Positions 1-9,311 are shown, counted from the stretch's first letter. The stretch: 64,000 nucleotides of DNA from JAADHI01 sp964451325 (GCA_964451325.1 CAYVHO010000012.1:16452-80451), one strand, 5' to 3'. Program-made: numbers and translations. The notes: generated by a model from the letters alone, not told the origin.

Positions 1-759
1 GCGGATGTCATTGCCTTGAACAATCACCCCAATGGCACCAATATTAATGCCAATTGTGGTTCAACGTATCCCGAAGCATTACAGAAGGCTGTGATTGAAC
101 ACAAAGCCCATGTGGGCATTGCGCTGGATGGGGATGCAGATCGTGCCCTTTTTGTGAACGAAAAAGGCAAAATTGTAGATGGCGATGCCTTGCTTGTTAC
201 TTTTGCGCTGGCCATGCAGGAAGATCGTCGTTTAAAGGGTGAGACCCTTGTGACGACTTTAATGAGCAACATGGGGGTTGAATTGGCGCTGAATCCAAGG
301 CGGATTCATGTGCTGCGGACCCAGGTTGGAGATCGTTATGTGATTGAACGGATGTTGAATGGGGCTTACAACCTTGGTGGCGAACAATCGGGGCATTTGA
401 TTTTTTTGGATTACAATACCACGGGGGATGGTGTCATTACGGCACTTCAGTTTTTGGCTTTAATGGTTCGCAGTGGTAAATCGGTCTCAGCATTGACAAA
501 TTGTATGACCCCTTTGCCCCAGGTTTTGAAAAATGTGAGGGTCAGAGAAAAACGTGATCTGGCTGAAATTCCGGAGATCCAGCAAAAAATTACGGATTGT
601 GAACAAAAATTGGGCAGTGACGGGCGAATATTGGTGCGTTACTCGGGCACAGAGTTGTTGCTCCGGATTATGATTGAGGGAGAAGATGGCGCGGTCATTT
701 CAGAGATGGCTGAAACCTTGGCGGAGATGGTTCAAAAAAAGATAGGGGCCAAAAAATGA
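1..759 (+). CDS. glmM: Phosphoglucosamine mutase, C-terminal part
   Basis: Cytoplasmic enzyme converting glucosamine-6-phosphate to glucosamine-1-phosphate on the way to UDP-GlcNAc. The frame is open from base 1, so the start and the catalytic-serine domain lie outside the window. Visible are the metal-binding loop DGDADR, the sugar-binding loop GEQSGH and the C-terminal phosphate-binding RYSGTE, all in the order expected for the alpha-D-phosphohexomutase family. The family call is firm. GlmM rather than another phosphohexomutase is judged from overall resemblance. Its stop overlaps the next gene's start (ATGA), so the two are probably translationally coupled. Confidence 0.9.
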   Translation, partial: ADVIALNNHPNGTNINANCGSTYPEALQKAVIEHKAHVGIALDGDADRALFVNEKGKIVDGDALLVTFALAMQEDRRLKGETLVTTLMSNMGVELALNPRRIHVLRTQVGDRYVIERMLNGAYNLGGEQSGHLIFLDYNTTGDGVITALQFLALMVRSGKSVSALTNCMTPLPQVLKNVRVREKRDLAEIPEIQQKITDCEQKLGSDGRILVRYSGTELLLRIMIEGEDGAVISEMAETLAEMVQKKIGAKK

Positions 760-1559
760 GCAAACGAGCGCTTTATGCCGTATTGATCTCTTTCATTTTG
801 ATCGGAGGCTTTGGCGGATTAGAAATGCTTGGCGCGTCTCCCCTAGAAGACGTTTTTCAAACCGGACACAATTTGATGGTTTCTGAGGCAGATGCGAGCA
901 AGAGCTGCACTGTCTGTCATACCGATGAAATTCCTTGGCAGGGTGACAACAAAGACGCCACAGCAGGGCAAAAATCCGCCAAAACTATAAACCCTCCGCC
1001 ACTTTGGCAGAAAAGTCACTCTAAGAAAGCACCTTATCGTACAATGCAAAGTCTGCCTCCAGACGAACATCCCTATAATCATCCCACGGGGACTTCGATG
1101 GTGTGTCTCTCTTGTCATGACGGCGCCTTAGGGACAGACATGCATGGTATCAATGTGGGTAATCCGCGTGTCGGGGCCTCCGCAAATGTGCCTTTTGACG
1201 GGATGTGGGGCAAGCGAGGTGCCCCTCCCTTGAGTCGTCTTGATCACCCCATTTCTATTCCTTATCCCCGTTTACCCAACGGCAAGTTTATTCCCCTAAA
1301 TCCAACTGTCACCCAGTTTCGATATTGGGCGCTTCCAGACCGTCAAGCGGACGGTTTGGTCTTGCCGACTTCCGGGACTTCAGCCTATCTCGATCTACCT
1401 GTCGGAGAGGTTTCCGGTACGGATCACTTGTCTTCTCTCGTGCGGACGACGGGAGGGATGCTTGAATGTGACAGTTGTCACAATCCTCACAGTGAGCAAA
1501 TTCGACCCTTTCTCAGAGCTCCCTCTGCTGATCTCTGCCTCGTTTGTCACGACCGTTAG
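756..1559 (+). CDS. Exported multiheme cytochrome c (four CXXCH motifs)
   Basis: 267 residues. A hydrophobic N-terminal segment (about residues 5-27) acts as signal or anchor. Four heme-binding motifs follow: CTVCH near 51, CLSCH near 116, CDSCH near 238 and CLVCH near 261. The last pair is close together with an HNPHS-like linker, as in the doubled-CXXCH domain. It is therefore probably a periplasmic electron-transfer protein. The start overlaps the glmM stop by four bases, so it is cotranscribed with a cell-wall enzyme. Its redox partner is not evident. Confidence 0.85.
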   Translation: MSKRALYAVLISFILIGGFGGLEMLGASPLEDVFQTGHNLMVSEADASKSCTVCHTDEIPWQGDNKDATAGQKSAKTINPPPLWQKSHSKKAPYRTMQSLPPDEHPYNHPTGTSMVCLSCHDGALGTDMHGINVGNPRVGASANVPFDGMWGKRGAPPLSRLDHPISIPYPRLPNGKFIPLNPTVTQFRYWALPDRQADGLVLPTSGTSAYLDLPVGEVSGTDHLSSLVRTTGGMLECDSCHNPHSEQIRPFLRAPSADLCLVCHDR

Positions 1560-1769
1560 CATTTTTTAATGATCCTTCCAGTCGATTTATCGCGCATCTG
1601 CAATCCTTAAGATCCCAGAAATGGCGGTCTTAGGGGTCTTGTGCTACCTTCTTAAGAGGGAGATCCTGTTTGTGACGGTGGCCTTTTTGGTCCGTTCATC
1701 CTGCCATTCATCTATAATTTCCCGTAAAACATTCAGATGTAAACAGGCCCAATGGAGATGAACAAAACG

Positions 1770-3062
1770 ATGAAAGTCCTTGTCGTTGAACCCACGCTGA
1801 CCTACAAGCTATTACTGCAATCCCTCTTTAATGATCGCGCTTGTGAGACCGTGCTGGTCTCCTCGGGAAGTGAGGGTTTATTGTCCGTAAAAGAGACTTC
1901 GTTTGATTTGATTTGTGTGTCTTTGCATTTAGAAGATATGACCGGAATCGATTTCTGCCGAACTTTACGTGCAGCAGGGGATAAAACTTTGCCGATTGTG
2001 ATGATGACCTCTGAGGAAGAGAAACGGATTTTTGAAGAAGGCATGGCAGCGGGTGTGACTGAGATTTTTAGAAAAGAAGATCTCTTGGCCATTACAAAAT
2101 ATTTAACCACCTTTAAAGCTCAGCAAGTTGCGGACAGTCGTTTAGCGGGAAAGGTGCTTTGTGTTACAGATAATCGACCCCTTTCAAACCTCTTGCAGAC
2201 ACAACTGAGCCGAATGGGACTTAAGATTGAACGGTGCCGTTCAGGTGAAGGTGCTTTTGAGAAATTCGAGACTTCCGACTATGATTTAATTATTACAGAC
2301 ACTTTACTCGCGAACCCTATGAGTGGTTTGGCCCTTGTTCGAGAAGTGAGACAGAGCCCCCTGAAGAAGAGGACGATTCCGATTCTTGTGCTTTCAAGTT
2401 TCAAAGATGATGCCCGTAAAATTGAGACCTTACGCAGTGGGGCGAATGACTATGTCGCAAAGCCTGTTCTCGAAGCAGAACTGGCTGCACGCGTCCGAAA
2501 TTTGATCACCAATAAAAAACTACTGGATCAGGTCGAGGCGCAGCAGACGCGTTTAAAGGAAATGGCGATGACCGATCCCTTGACGACCCTGTATAACCGT
2601 CATTGTCTGAACGAAATCGCTCCGGGATATATTAGCGAGGCGGGGCGGCATGACCTTCCACTGAGCCTTGTTGTCATTGATTTGGATAATTTTAAAGATG
2701 TAAATGATACCTATGGTCATCATGCAGGGGATCAGGTCCTGGTGCAAATCGCCGACTTGCTTAAAAAATCGTGTCGGCAGGAAGACATTGCTGCACGTTT
2801 TGGTGGCGAAGAATTCCTGCTGCTCTTGCCGTATTGTAATGGACGAGATGCGGTAAAAAAGGCCGATGTCTTGAGAAGGAAAATTGAGGATTTGCAGCCG
2901 AATGGGATTCAAATCACAGCAAGTTTTGGTGTGAGTCAGTTACCCGAAGGCGGTTTATTGACTTTTGAAGAGATTTTTGTTTTGGCGGACAAGGCGGTCT
3001 ATGAAGCCAAACGAGGGGGGAGAAACCTTGTTGTGTTGAGTCAGGAAGATGAGGCTTTTTGA
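1770..3062 (+). CDS. Response regulator with two receiver domains and a GGDEF domain
   Basis: Predicted diguanylate cyclase of PleD-like layout: REC1 (about 1-115), REC2 (about 130-250) and GGDEF (about 270-430). The cyclase signature is GGEEF, preceded at five residues by an RQED (RxxD) inhibitory site, so it should make c-di-GMP and be product-inhibited. REC2 keeps the phospho-acceptor Asp (IITDTLL) and the Lys (VAKP). In REC1 the equivalent position reads LICVSLHL, with Ser for Asp, so REC1 is probably not phosphorylated. I place the start at the third in-frame ATG because GGAGA lies about ten bases before it; ATGs at 1752 and 1758 are possible. No histidine kinase is adjacent. Confidence 0.88.
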   Translation: MKVLVVEPTLTYKLLLQSLFNDRACETVLVSSGSEGLLSVKETSFDLICVSLHLEDMTGIDFCRTLRAAGDKTLPIVMMTSEEEKRIFEEGMAAGVTEIFRKEDLLAITKYLTTFKAQQVADSRLAGKVLCVTDNRPLSNLLQTQLSRMGLKIERCRSGEGAFEKFETSDYDLIITDTLLANPMSGLALVREVRQSPLKKRTIPILVLSSFKDDARKIETLRSGANDYVAKPVLEAELAARVRNLITNKKLLDQVEAQQTRLKEMAMTDPLTTLYNRHCLNEIAPGYISEAGRHDLPLSLVVIDLDNFKDVNDTYGHHAGDQVLVQIADLLKKSCRQEDIAARFGGEEFLLLLPYCNGRDAVKKADVLRRKIEDLQPNGIQITASFGVSQLPEGGLLTFEEIFVLADKAVYEAKRGGRNLVVLSQEDEAF

Positions 3063-3071
3063 GGGTTTTTC

Positions 3072-3437
3072 CTACTCAAACTGGTCGGCATATTGCAAAT
3101 AAGAAATTAAAAGCGGATGTTCTTTTTGTGTCAGTGTGAAAAATGAGATACCGAGGGCTCTGAAGTTGCCATCCTGTTTTTCCCATACGATTTTGCCTGA
3201 GACCGTTTCACCTTTCGCCTCTCCTGAGCGTTGTGAAAAATAAATCCGGACCTCTACAGGGTCTTGCCCTTCGACCTCGTCTCGTGTAAAACCACCGATC
3301 CCTCCAAACCCAATATTGGCACGCAGCAGGTTAATCTGTGGTTTGCCTTCATGGGGCAGGACTTCTGTCCTAAGATGAAAAGTGCTTCGTTGGTCTTCCC
3401 GACGTTCTTCCTGCATTAGATGATTCTTAAGTCTCAA
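3072..3437 (-). CDS. PilZ-domain protein (probable c-di-GMP receptor)
   Basis: 121 residues, no signal peptide. The RREDQR stretch near residue 12 supplies the RxxxR motif, and NIGFGGIGG near residue 42 occupies the [D/N]xSxxG position, with Gly replacing Ser. This is the PilZ fold's ligand loop in slightly degenerate form. It converges on a diguanylate cyclase gene and overlaps the end of the next upstream minus-strand gene, so local c-di-GMP signalling is a reasonable inference. The target process is unknown. Confidence 0.7.
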   Translation of the reverse strand: MRLKNHLMQEERREDQRSTFHLRTEVLPHEGKPQINLLRANIGFGGIGGFTRDEVEGQDPVEVRIYFSQRSGEAKGETVSGKIVWEKQDGNFRALGISFFTLTQKEHPLLISYLQYADQFE

Positions 3438-4131
3438 TAATTGGATAGATGTAATACAACATCACATAAGTCGCAGTGCTGGTAATCAGGGCAATGACAT
3501 AAAGCACCATTGTAAAGGTCCCGATTTTTCGATGTCGTGCGGCCCCGTCAGGCAGAAGCCGTTCAATGGTGCGCTCAAAAATCAACATGATGGCGATGAT
3601 CAAAAAGCAGGAGACCCAAACCATGACGCGCCCCATAGGGCCACCTCGAATGATCGCAATGAGTCCCAGTACCCCAGCAGATACGAAGAGGATTCTTTTG
3701 AGCGTTTTGGAGGAAACCTTGAGTGGGCCGATGATAAGCTGGCGGTTTTCTTTATTTTTTATAGATGAACGATATCCGAGGATGATCATGTAAATGGCCA
3801 AAACGAGGCCTAAAGAAATAACAATGATGTGAATCAGTAAAATAGGAGAGAATATGTTGTTGTAAACCCAGTCGGGGCCACCAAAACCTTCTCGGCCTTC
3901 GACAGAAAGGGCGCCCAGTCCACGCGCCAGATAATAAATCGTGAAATAAGCGAGCATCGCGATCATGCCCCAGAGGGTGACCAGATGATGTCGCTGGCCT
4001 TGACCTTTGCGGGCCTGCTGCCATCCGTAAACAAAGAGGATCGTAAAAAACCAAGCCATGACCGAAGAGACATCCGCCCCGAATGTCCCATAAGGGGAGA
4101 GAAAACCGGGGGAGGTTAAAAATTCTTCCAT
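3427..4131 (-). CDS. DUF420-like multi-helix membrane protein
   Basis: 234 residues with about six hydrophobic segments. The central PILLIHIIVISLGLVLA region with conserved His resembles the DUF420 family, whose members often sit near heme-copper oxidase genes. No oxidase gene is in the window. The start has a weak upstream GGAG. Its 3' end overlaps the PilZ gene by 11 bases, so they form an operon. The function is not established; membrane location is clear. Confidence 0.6.
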   Translation of the reverse strand: MEEFLTSPGFLSPYGTFGADVSSVMAWFFTILFVYGWQQARKGQGQRHHLVTLWGMIAMLAYFTIYYLARGLGALSVEGREGFGGPDWVYNNIFSPILLIHIIVISLGLVLAIYMIILGYRSSIKNKENRQLIIGPLKVSSKTLKRILFVSAGVLGLIAIIRGGPMGRVMVWVSCFLIIAIMLIFERTIERLLPDGAARHRKIGTFTMVLYVIALITSTATYVMLYYIYPIIET

Positions 4132-4172
4132 GATATGCTCCTCTGGATTTGATTAATCAGTAGCTGCATGCT

Positions 4173-5156
4173 TTATATGTATTTTGTGCCAGCCAAAATT
4201 GTATTTTTTTCCATTTCGACGATATTGCCGAAACCCGCTTTTTTCATCCATTCCCGGATTTGCTGGCCCTTAAAGCAGCGGCCTTTTTCGGAGTAAACCA
4301 TCATATGCATGGAGAAAATGGCATTCCAGCCGGGCTCGCTGTTATTATCTCCGATAAACATATCTTTTAGAATCAGAACACCGCCCGTAGCGGTCGCATC
4401 GTAAAGCCTTTGTACCAGGGCCATATTTTCGGCTTCGGTTTGGTAATGGAGAATGTCGGACGCAAAGACGACATCAAAAGGGCTCGGCAGTTGTCCTTTA
4501 TTAAAATTGCCTTCGACTAAGTCGATCCGGTCTAATAAACCTTCTTTTTCGATGTTTTCTCGGCTGATTTTGAGGGTTTGTGGCAGATCAAAGAGCGTGG
4601 TCTTCAAGTGAGGATACCGCTTTGCAAAGGCGATGGAAAAAGCGCCGCCACCACCCCCCACATCGAGCAGTGTTTTGTAGGCGGCGAGGTCAATTTTTTC
4701 AGCCAGGGCCGGTGCAACACGTTGTGCCATACGGTGCAGTACTCTTGAAACCGTTGCGCCCAAAGCAGGATGGCTGATAAAGATATTATCTTTGACTGCC
4801 GGTTTTCCCGTGCGGACTATTTCTTCAAGTTTGCCCCAATGATTCCACTCCGCATCTTGCAATAACATGAGCTCCCCCATATAAAACCGACTGGTTTTCA
4901 CCAGAAACTCGGCCAGTTCGGGGATATTTTTGTAAGCATCTCCTTCACGTTTAAGCAGACCCATCGTAACGAGGGCATCCATCAGTCGTGTTAAGGCATC
5001 CGCATCCGCACCAATTTCTGTCGCAAGCTGTGTCGCAGGTTTGGGGCGCTCGTCCAGAGGGGTGTAAAGATCCAGCTTGACGGAAGTCAGGAAAATTTTC
5101 GCTTCCCAGTAATAGCCCATTTGAAAAAGCGAAGGAACGGATATTTCAGATGCCAC
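4173..5156 (-). CDS. SAM-dependent O-methyltransferase-like protein
   Basis: 327 residues. An N-terminal winged-helix dimerisation domain (about 1-110) precedes a class I methyltransferase domain. That domain has the SAM motif LLDVGGGGGAFS, the acidic loop LFDLPQ, and DVVFASDILHY. This arrangement is typical of the hydroxyneurosporene / acetylserotonin O-methyltransferase superfamily. Its catalytic His was not identified with certainty. The substrate is unknown. I start at the GTG at 5156 because AAAGGAGA lies just before it; the longer frame to 5210 has no ribosome site and lacks family similarity. Confidence 0.75.
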   Translation of the reverse strand: MASEISVPSLFQMGYYWEAKIFLTSVKLDLYTPLDERPKPATQLATEIGADADALTRLMDALVTMGLLKREGDAYKNIPELAEFLVKTSRFYMGELMLLQDAEWNHWGKLEEIVRTGKPAVKDNIFISHPALGATVSRVLHRMAQRVAPALAEKIDLAAYKTLLDVGGGGGAFSIAFAKRYPHLKTTLFDLPQTLKISRENIEKEGLLDRIDLVEGNFNKGQLPSPFDVVFASDILHYQTEAENMALVQRLYDATATGGVLILKDMFIGDNNSEPGWNAIFSMHMMVYSEKGRCFKGQQIREWMKKAGFGNIVEMEKNTILAGTKYI

Positions 5157-5359
5157 GATGAATCTCCTTTGATCACCTATAACGTAAAACTTGGAGTGGA
5201 GTATAGCCATTTCAAAGTATTCAGGTCAATACGGTGTCGCCTCAGCGCATTTGAGGTACAGGCATTTTAGGGTATTGCACAGGATTAAATCTTCCTATTT
5301 TTCTTACGTAATCCATGTATTTTTGTTGACAGAGAAAGGGGAAAGGATACACTAACAGT

Positions 5360-6712
5360 ATGGTCAAGGTCTTCATTATCGGCGCAGGAGATGGTGGAAA
5401 AGCGGTGCTCAGTCGTCTCTTACACTTTAACTGGTTTGAAATCGTGGGTGTGGCTGATTTAAACCCGGATGCCCCGGCGATTCGTTTGGCGCGAGAGGCC
5501 AATCTCCCTGTTTTTTTGGAAGATCCACTTCACTTACTTCAAAGTATGTCCATTGATCTTGTTTTTGATTTAAGTGGAAATCCCATTATCGGTCATCAGC
5601 TGATCCAAATTTCAGAAAATAATTTTGATGTGGCGACCGGTGAAGTGGCCCATGTCTTGTGGGACGTGATCCGGGAGCTTGAAGATCGGGAAGCACGGAT
5701 CAAACAACGTTTGGGTGAAAACCAGATCTTGCTTGAAGTCAGCATGATTCTTTCTCGTTCGGAAACCCCTGAAGAAATTTTTCAAAGCATTGTTGCAGGG
5801 GCGATGCGTATTACGGGTATGCCTGCGGGTTCCCTTTCCGTGTATAATAAACATAATCACGAGCTTTTTTTAGTGGCGACCAAGGGTTTGTCTTCCGAAT
5901 TTTATAAAAATGGTTCTTATCGCGTGAGACCGGGAGGTTTGACGGAACATATCCTTTCAAACAAAGATCCCATTTTGATTCCAGATCTGTCTGATTTTCC
6001 TGCGTTTGATAACCCGGTTGTCTTAAAAGAGGGGATTCGCTCACTGATTGCCATCCCTTTGATTTCAGATAAAGGCCCCATCGGGATTTTATATAACGAC
6101 GCTTTTGAAGCCAGACGCTTTTCGTCTTCCTTGACTGCGAGCCTTAAAATGTTAGCGACACAGGCGGTCATTGCCATTCAAAAACAGCAAGCATTTGAAA
6201 AAATTAAAGATCTGTCTATTCGAGATCCTTTGACAGGGCTTTACAATCGACGTTATTTAAACAAGGTACTCTCTTCTGAAATTGGTCGAGCACTCCGTCT
6301 TAATCGTTCGCTTTCACTGATTTTATTTGATATCGACAACTTTAAGCGTATTAATGACCAATATGGTCACGTCAAAGGGGATCATGTCCTTCAAGCCCTG
6401 GCTGAATGTTTTGAACTCATGATCCGCCCCTACGATATTCTTTCTCGTTTTGGAGGGGAAGAATTTCTAATTTTAATGTCTGAAACGGATGAGCAGAAAG
6501 CCATTGCGTCCGCGGAACGCCTGAGAACGTCTGCTGCTGCACTTGATTTGTTGCCGGATGGCTCCCAAGTGACTTGTAGTTTTGGTGTCTGTACCTTGGG
6601 GCGAATTGAAAAAGAGAGCATCACTCCCAAAGAATTTATCGAATGTGCAGATCAAGCCCTGTATCGCGCAAAAAATGCAGGTCGTAACCGCGTTTGTATT
6701 TATGGTGAATAG
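5360..6712 (+). CDS. Rossmann-GAF-GGDEF diguanylate cyclase
   Basis: 450 residues. The N-terminus (1-120) is a dinucleotide-binding-like fold starting VFIIGAGDGGKAVLSRL (GxGxxG type). A short coiled coil (about 120-135) leads to a GAF sensor domain (about 140-280), then GGDEF (290-450) with signature GGEEF and RPYD as an RxxD inhibitory site. Active c-di-GMP synthesis is expected. The Rossmann-like part suggests control by a nucleotide cofactor or CoA ligand, which is inference. The gene stands alone on the plus strand. Confidence 0.82.
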   Translation: MVKVFIIGAGDGGKAVLSRLLHFNWFEIVGVADLNPDAPAIRLAREANLPVFLEDPLHLLQSMSIDLVFDLSGNPIIGHQLIQISENNFDVATGEVAHVLWDVIRELEDREARIKQRLGENQILLEVSMILSRSETPEEIFQSIVAGAMRITGMPAGSLSVYNKHNHELFLVATKGLSSEFYKNGSYRVRPGGLTEHILSNKDPILIPDLSDFPAFDNPVVLKEGIRSLIAIPLISDKGPIGILYNDAFEARRFSSSLTASLKMLATQAVIAIQKQQAFEKIKDLSIRDPLTGLYNRRYLNKVLSSEIGRALRLNRSLSLILFDIDNFKRINDQYGHVKGDHVLQALAECFELMIRPYDILSRFGGEEFLILMSETDEQKAIASAERLRTSAAALDLLPDGSQVTCSFGVCTLGRIEKESITPKEFIECADQALYRAKNAGRNRVCIYGE

Positions 6713-6724
6713 AGGTATTTCCTG

Positions 6725-7108
6725 ATGTGGAAAGTTTTCATCACGCTGGTTCTTGTGATTTTTGTTTTTAGTTCGGATTCTGCGCGGGCCTTTGAATTTG
6801 ATTCTCCCGCAGAAGGGGAAATTGTTGAGGCAGGGACGACGGTTCAGGCAAAGATTGACCTTGGGGATTTCCCGATTCCCTTCGGGGTCTTTTTTTCGGC
6901 CCCTCAAGGCATTTCAAGTTTTAAACTCGATCCGATTGCCCCTTTTAGGTGGACGTTTAAAATTCCGGCGGATTATTACGGCCCGCTCACCCTCTGGGCC
7001 GTTGTCCGGCGTTACGTCCCCATCGCTTATTCCCCTAGCGCAAGTGTCACGATTTTTGTCGTTCGACCCGCACTCCGGCTGTCTTTATCTTCGTCAGATT
7101 CTTTTTAG
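6725..7108 (+). CDS. Small exported protein of unknown function
   Basis: 127 residues with a clear signal peptide: a hydrophobic stretch at 3-15 and likely cleavage after SARA near 22. The mature part resembles a single Ig-like beta-sandwich (alternating hydrophobics, FDSPAEGEIVEAGTTV, then WTFKIPADYYGPLTL). Such domains often occur in extracellular or periplasmic proteins. It lies 12 bases after the diguanylate cyclase gene and overlaps the end of the convergent purK by 15 bases. I do not recognise a family. Confidence 0.6.
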   Translation: MWKVFITLVLVIFVFSSDSARAFEFDSPAEGEIVEAGTTVQAKIDLGDFPIPFGVFFSAPQGISSFKLDPIAPFRWTFKIPADYYGPLTLWAVVRRYVPIAYSPSASVTIFVVRPALRLSLSSSDSF

Positions 7109-8254
7109 TTTTTTCAGAAGATCTTGCACCTGCAGTGCTTGTCTTGAAAGCTGAATGGGGTCTGAGTCCGTGAGCGTGATATGGCCCATTTTTCTGCGTT
7201 CTTTGATTTCTTGTTTACGATAGTCGTAGATTCGAAGACCGGAAAAAGATAAAAGCTTTTTCAGCGAGACTTCATTTCTAAGTGTCCGTATTTCATCTCC
7301 CAGCACGTTGAGCATGATGGCTGGGCTTAAGAGACGTGGTGGAACGAGGGGTAGATTGCAGAGGGTTCTGAGCTGTTGTGTATATTGAGAAATATCACAG
7401 ACATCCATCGTTGCGTGTCCCGAATTATGGGGTCGGGGGGCAATTTCATTGATCAGCAAGTCATCATTTTCCAATAGAAAAAGTTCGATACAAAAAAGTC
7501 CGACCCCTTCAAGCGCCGTAATAAGCGATTTCCCCAGTGAAGCAACACGCTCAGAAAGTGTTTCTGAAATGTCTGCCGGGATTTTTGAAAGACGCAAGAT
7601 GCCGTTTTCGTGGGTATTTTCGGAAACCGGATAAGTCACGACCTCCCCATATACATTTCGCGCCACAATGACAGAAAGTTCTTTTGAAAAGTGTGCGACT
7701 TTTTCGAGAATCCACCCACCGTCGCAAGGTTTAAGTGTTCGACCCAGATCGGACGCAGCCTTTGCATTTGAAAGTCGCCATTGTCCGATTCCGTCGTAAC
7801 CCGCCGTTGCGGTTTTACAGATTAACGGAAACCCTAATTTCTCAGCAGCAGCGCCAAGTTTTGTTTGATGCAAAATCGCAAGATAGGGCGTGACTGGAAA
7901 ACTTTGCTCACTTAAAAAACCTTTTTCTAAAATACGATTTTGAAGGCGATTTAAAACGGCGCTGCCAGGGCGAACCGGTTTTTCAGATTCAATGGAGGCC
8001 ACGAGCGCGACGGGAATATTTTCCCACTCGTAAGTAATGACCGCATTTTCTTGAATAAAGCGTTTAAGGGACTTCGTGTCTTCAAAATCCGTTTGAATGC
8101 TGCGGTCTGCCCAGGCGTGGGCGGGTGCTCCAGGATCGGGATCCCAAACGGCGACTCGATAACCCATTTGTTTTGCCGAGATTGTAAGGAAAGTCCCGAG
8201 TTGTCCGCCGCCGAGTATCCCGATTTGTTGATCAGGTAGAATTATTTTGCACAC
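7094..8254 (-). CDS. purK: N5-carboxyaminoimidazole ribonucleotide synthase
   Basis: 386 residues, normal length. ATP-grasp enzyme that carboxylates AIR with bicarbonate and ATP in de novo purine synthesis. Visible are the N-terminal GILGGGQLG motif, TAGYDGIGQW in the ATP-grasp region, and the catalytic LLINEIAPRPHNSGH near residue 265. It starts three bases after the purE stop, so the two are coupled, and PurE acts on its product. Its 3' end overlaps the convergent upstream gene. Confidence 0.95.
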   Translation of the reverse strand: MCKIILPDQQIGILGGGQLGTFLTISAKQMGYRVAVWDPDPGAPAHAWADRSIQTDFEDTKSLKRFIQENAVITYEWENIPVALVASIESEKPVRPGSAVLNRLQNRILEKGFLSEQSFPVTPYLAILHQTKLGAAAEKLGFPLICKTATAGYDGIGQWRLSNAKAASDLGRTLKPCDGGWILEKVAHFSKELSVIVARNVYGEVVTYPVSENTHENGILRLSKIPADISETLSERVASLGKSLITALEGVGLFCIELFLLENDDLLINEIAPRPHNSGHATMDVCDISQYTQQLRTLCNLPLVPPRLLSPAIMLNVLGDEIRTLRNEVSLKKLLSFSGLRIYDYRKQEIKERRKMGHITLTDSDPIQLSRQALQVQDLLKKLKRI

Positions 8255-8257
8255 ATC

Positions 8258-8764
8258 TTATTTTCCTGCGAGTACGGCTTCACATTGGTTTTTACGATAA
8301 ACAATCAGTTGTTCACGAATGGCATCATATTTTAAGGCGAGAATGGCTGCTGCAAAAAGTGCGGCATTTTGTGCCCCGCCGATGGCCATGGTTGCGACAG
8401 GAATTCCCCGTGGCATTTGCACAATTGAAAGCAGTGAGTCCATGCCTTTTAAGTATTCGCTGGGAATGGGAACGCCAATAATAGGCAGATGTGTTTTGGC
8501 CGCCATCATGCCGGGTAAATGTGCCGCGCCGCCTGCCCCCGCGATAATGACCTCGAGCCCACGTTCCTCCGCAGATTGGGCATAAGCAAAAAGATGATCT
8601 GGTGTGCGATGGGCAGAAACGACCGTCAGTTCACACCGTATTTTAAGGGTTTTTAACATTTTGACTGCTTTTTCGAGTATCGGAAAATCGCTCTTGCTGC
8701 CTCCGATGATGCCAATGAGTGGGCCGCTGCGTTTGCGACTACCACTTAATTTTTTTACAGCCAT
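8258..8764 (-). CDS. purE: N5-carboxyaminoimidazole ribonucleotide mutase
   Basis: 168 residues from the chosen ATG, which has GGGAGG six bases upstream; a longer frame to 8821 is not supported. Catalyses N5-CAIR to CAIR in purine synthesis. The signature GIIGGSKSDFP, the VSAHRTP substrate loop and AGAGGAAHLPGM with the catalytic His are all present, as in class I PurE. It is directly followed by purK. Confidence 0.95.
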   Translation of the reverse strand: MAVKKLSGSRKRSGPLIGIIGGSKSDFPILEKAVKMLKTLKIRCELTVVSAHRTPDHLFAYAQSAEERGLEVIIAGAGGAAHLPGMMAAKTHLPIIGVPIPSEYLKGMDSLLSIVQMPRGIPVATMAIGGAQNAALFAAAILALKYDAIREQLIVYRKNQCEAVLAGK

Positions 8765-8909
8765 GGTCGGCCTCCCAGGTTTAAAGTGAACGCTGCGGAA
8801 AAGGGTGTTTTGTGAAGACAAATGGTTTCAAAAATGATGTGCAAAAAACGAGCACAGTATGCGGAATTTATGGTAATTTTTCAAGTGCGCGCTATACTCA
8901 TTTGTATTG

Positions 8910-8943
8910 CTAAGGAAAGCTCTGCTTTAATCAGGGCTTCCCC
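8910..8943 (-). terminator. Possible terminator of the MerT/MerP-like operon
   Basis: Directly after the stop of the MerP-like gene an imperfect inverted repeat (GGGAAGCCCTG / CAGAGCTTTCC on the minus strand) can form a hairpin with one wobble pair and one mismatch. A strong T-run is lacking, so factor-independent termination is only possible. Confidence 0.35.
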
Positions 8944-9311
8944 TATTGTCTGAGAAGAAATGCCGTATAGGTATAGACCGCGTCGCTGGATTTTTCGATG
9001 GTTTCAATGAGTTGTTCAACCGTGACTGTCTCTTCATCGTAAGTGATGAAGGCTTTCCCTTCTCTGGATGAGAAAGGATTCCACCACCTTGTTTTTTTTG
9101 AGCTTACATCGGCTGTTTTGACCCCTGGCAAATCCTTCAGTTTCCCTTCAATGGCCCATTCGCAGGTAATGCAGCCGATGCCCTCAATATTGAGTGTGAT
9201 TGTTTTGCCTTCTCCAGGACGCTCTGCGTGCGTTTCGTGTTGTCCTCCCGTAAAAAAAGCAAGCAGCAGCAAGAGGCCGATCGAGAACCGAATAAATTTA
9301 GAATTTTTCAT
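8943..9311 (-). CDS. MerP-like periplasmic heavy-metal-associated protein
   Basis: 122 residues. Signal peptide at 1-29 (hydrophobic core at 10-21), then one HMA domain with metal-binding GIGCITC (Cys47, Cys50). Known MerP proteins bind Hg(II) in the periplasm and pass it to MerT; related HMA proteins carry Cu(I). It is the last gene of a four-gene operon, 25 bases after the MerT-like gene, with a good ribosome site (GGGAGAAGCTTGAT). No mercuric reductase follows, so the metal is unproven. Confidence 0.8.
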   Translation of the reverse strand: MKNSKFIRFSIGLLLLLAFFTGGQHETHAERPGEGKTITLNIEGIGCITCEWAIEGKLKDLPGVKTADVSSKKTRWWNPFSSREGKAFITYDEETVTVEQLIETIEKSSDAVYTYTAFLLRQ

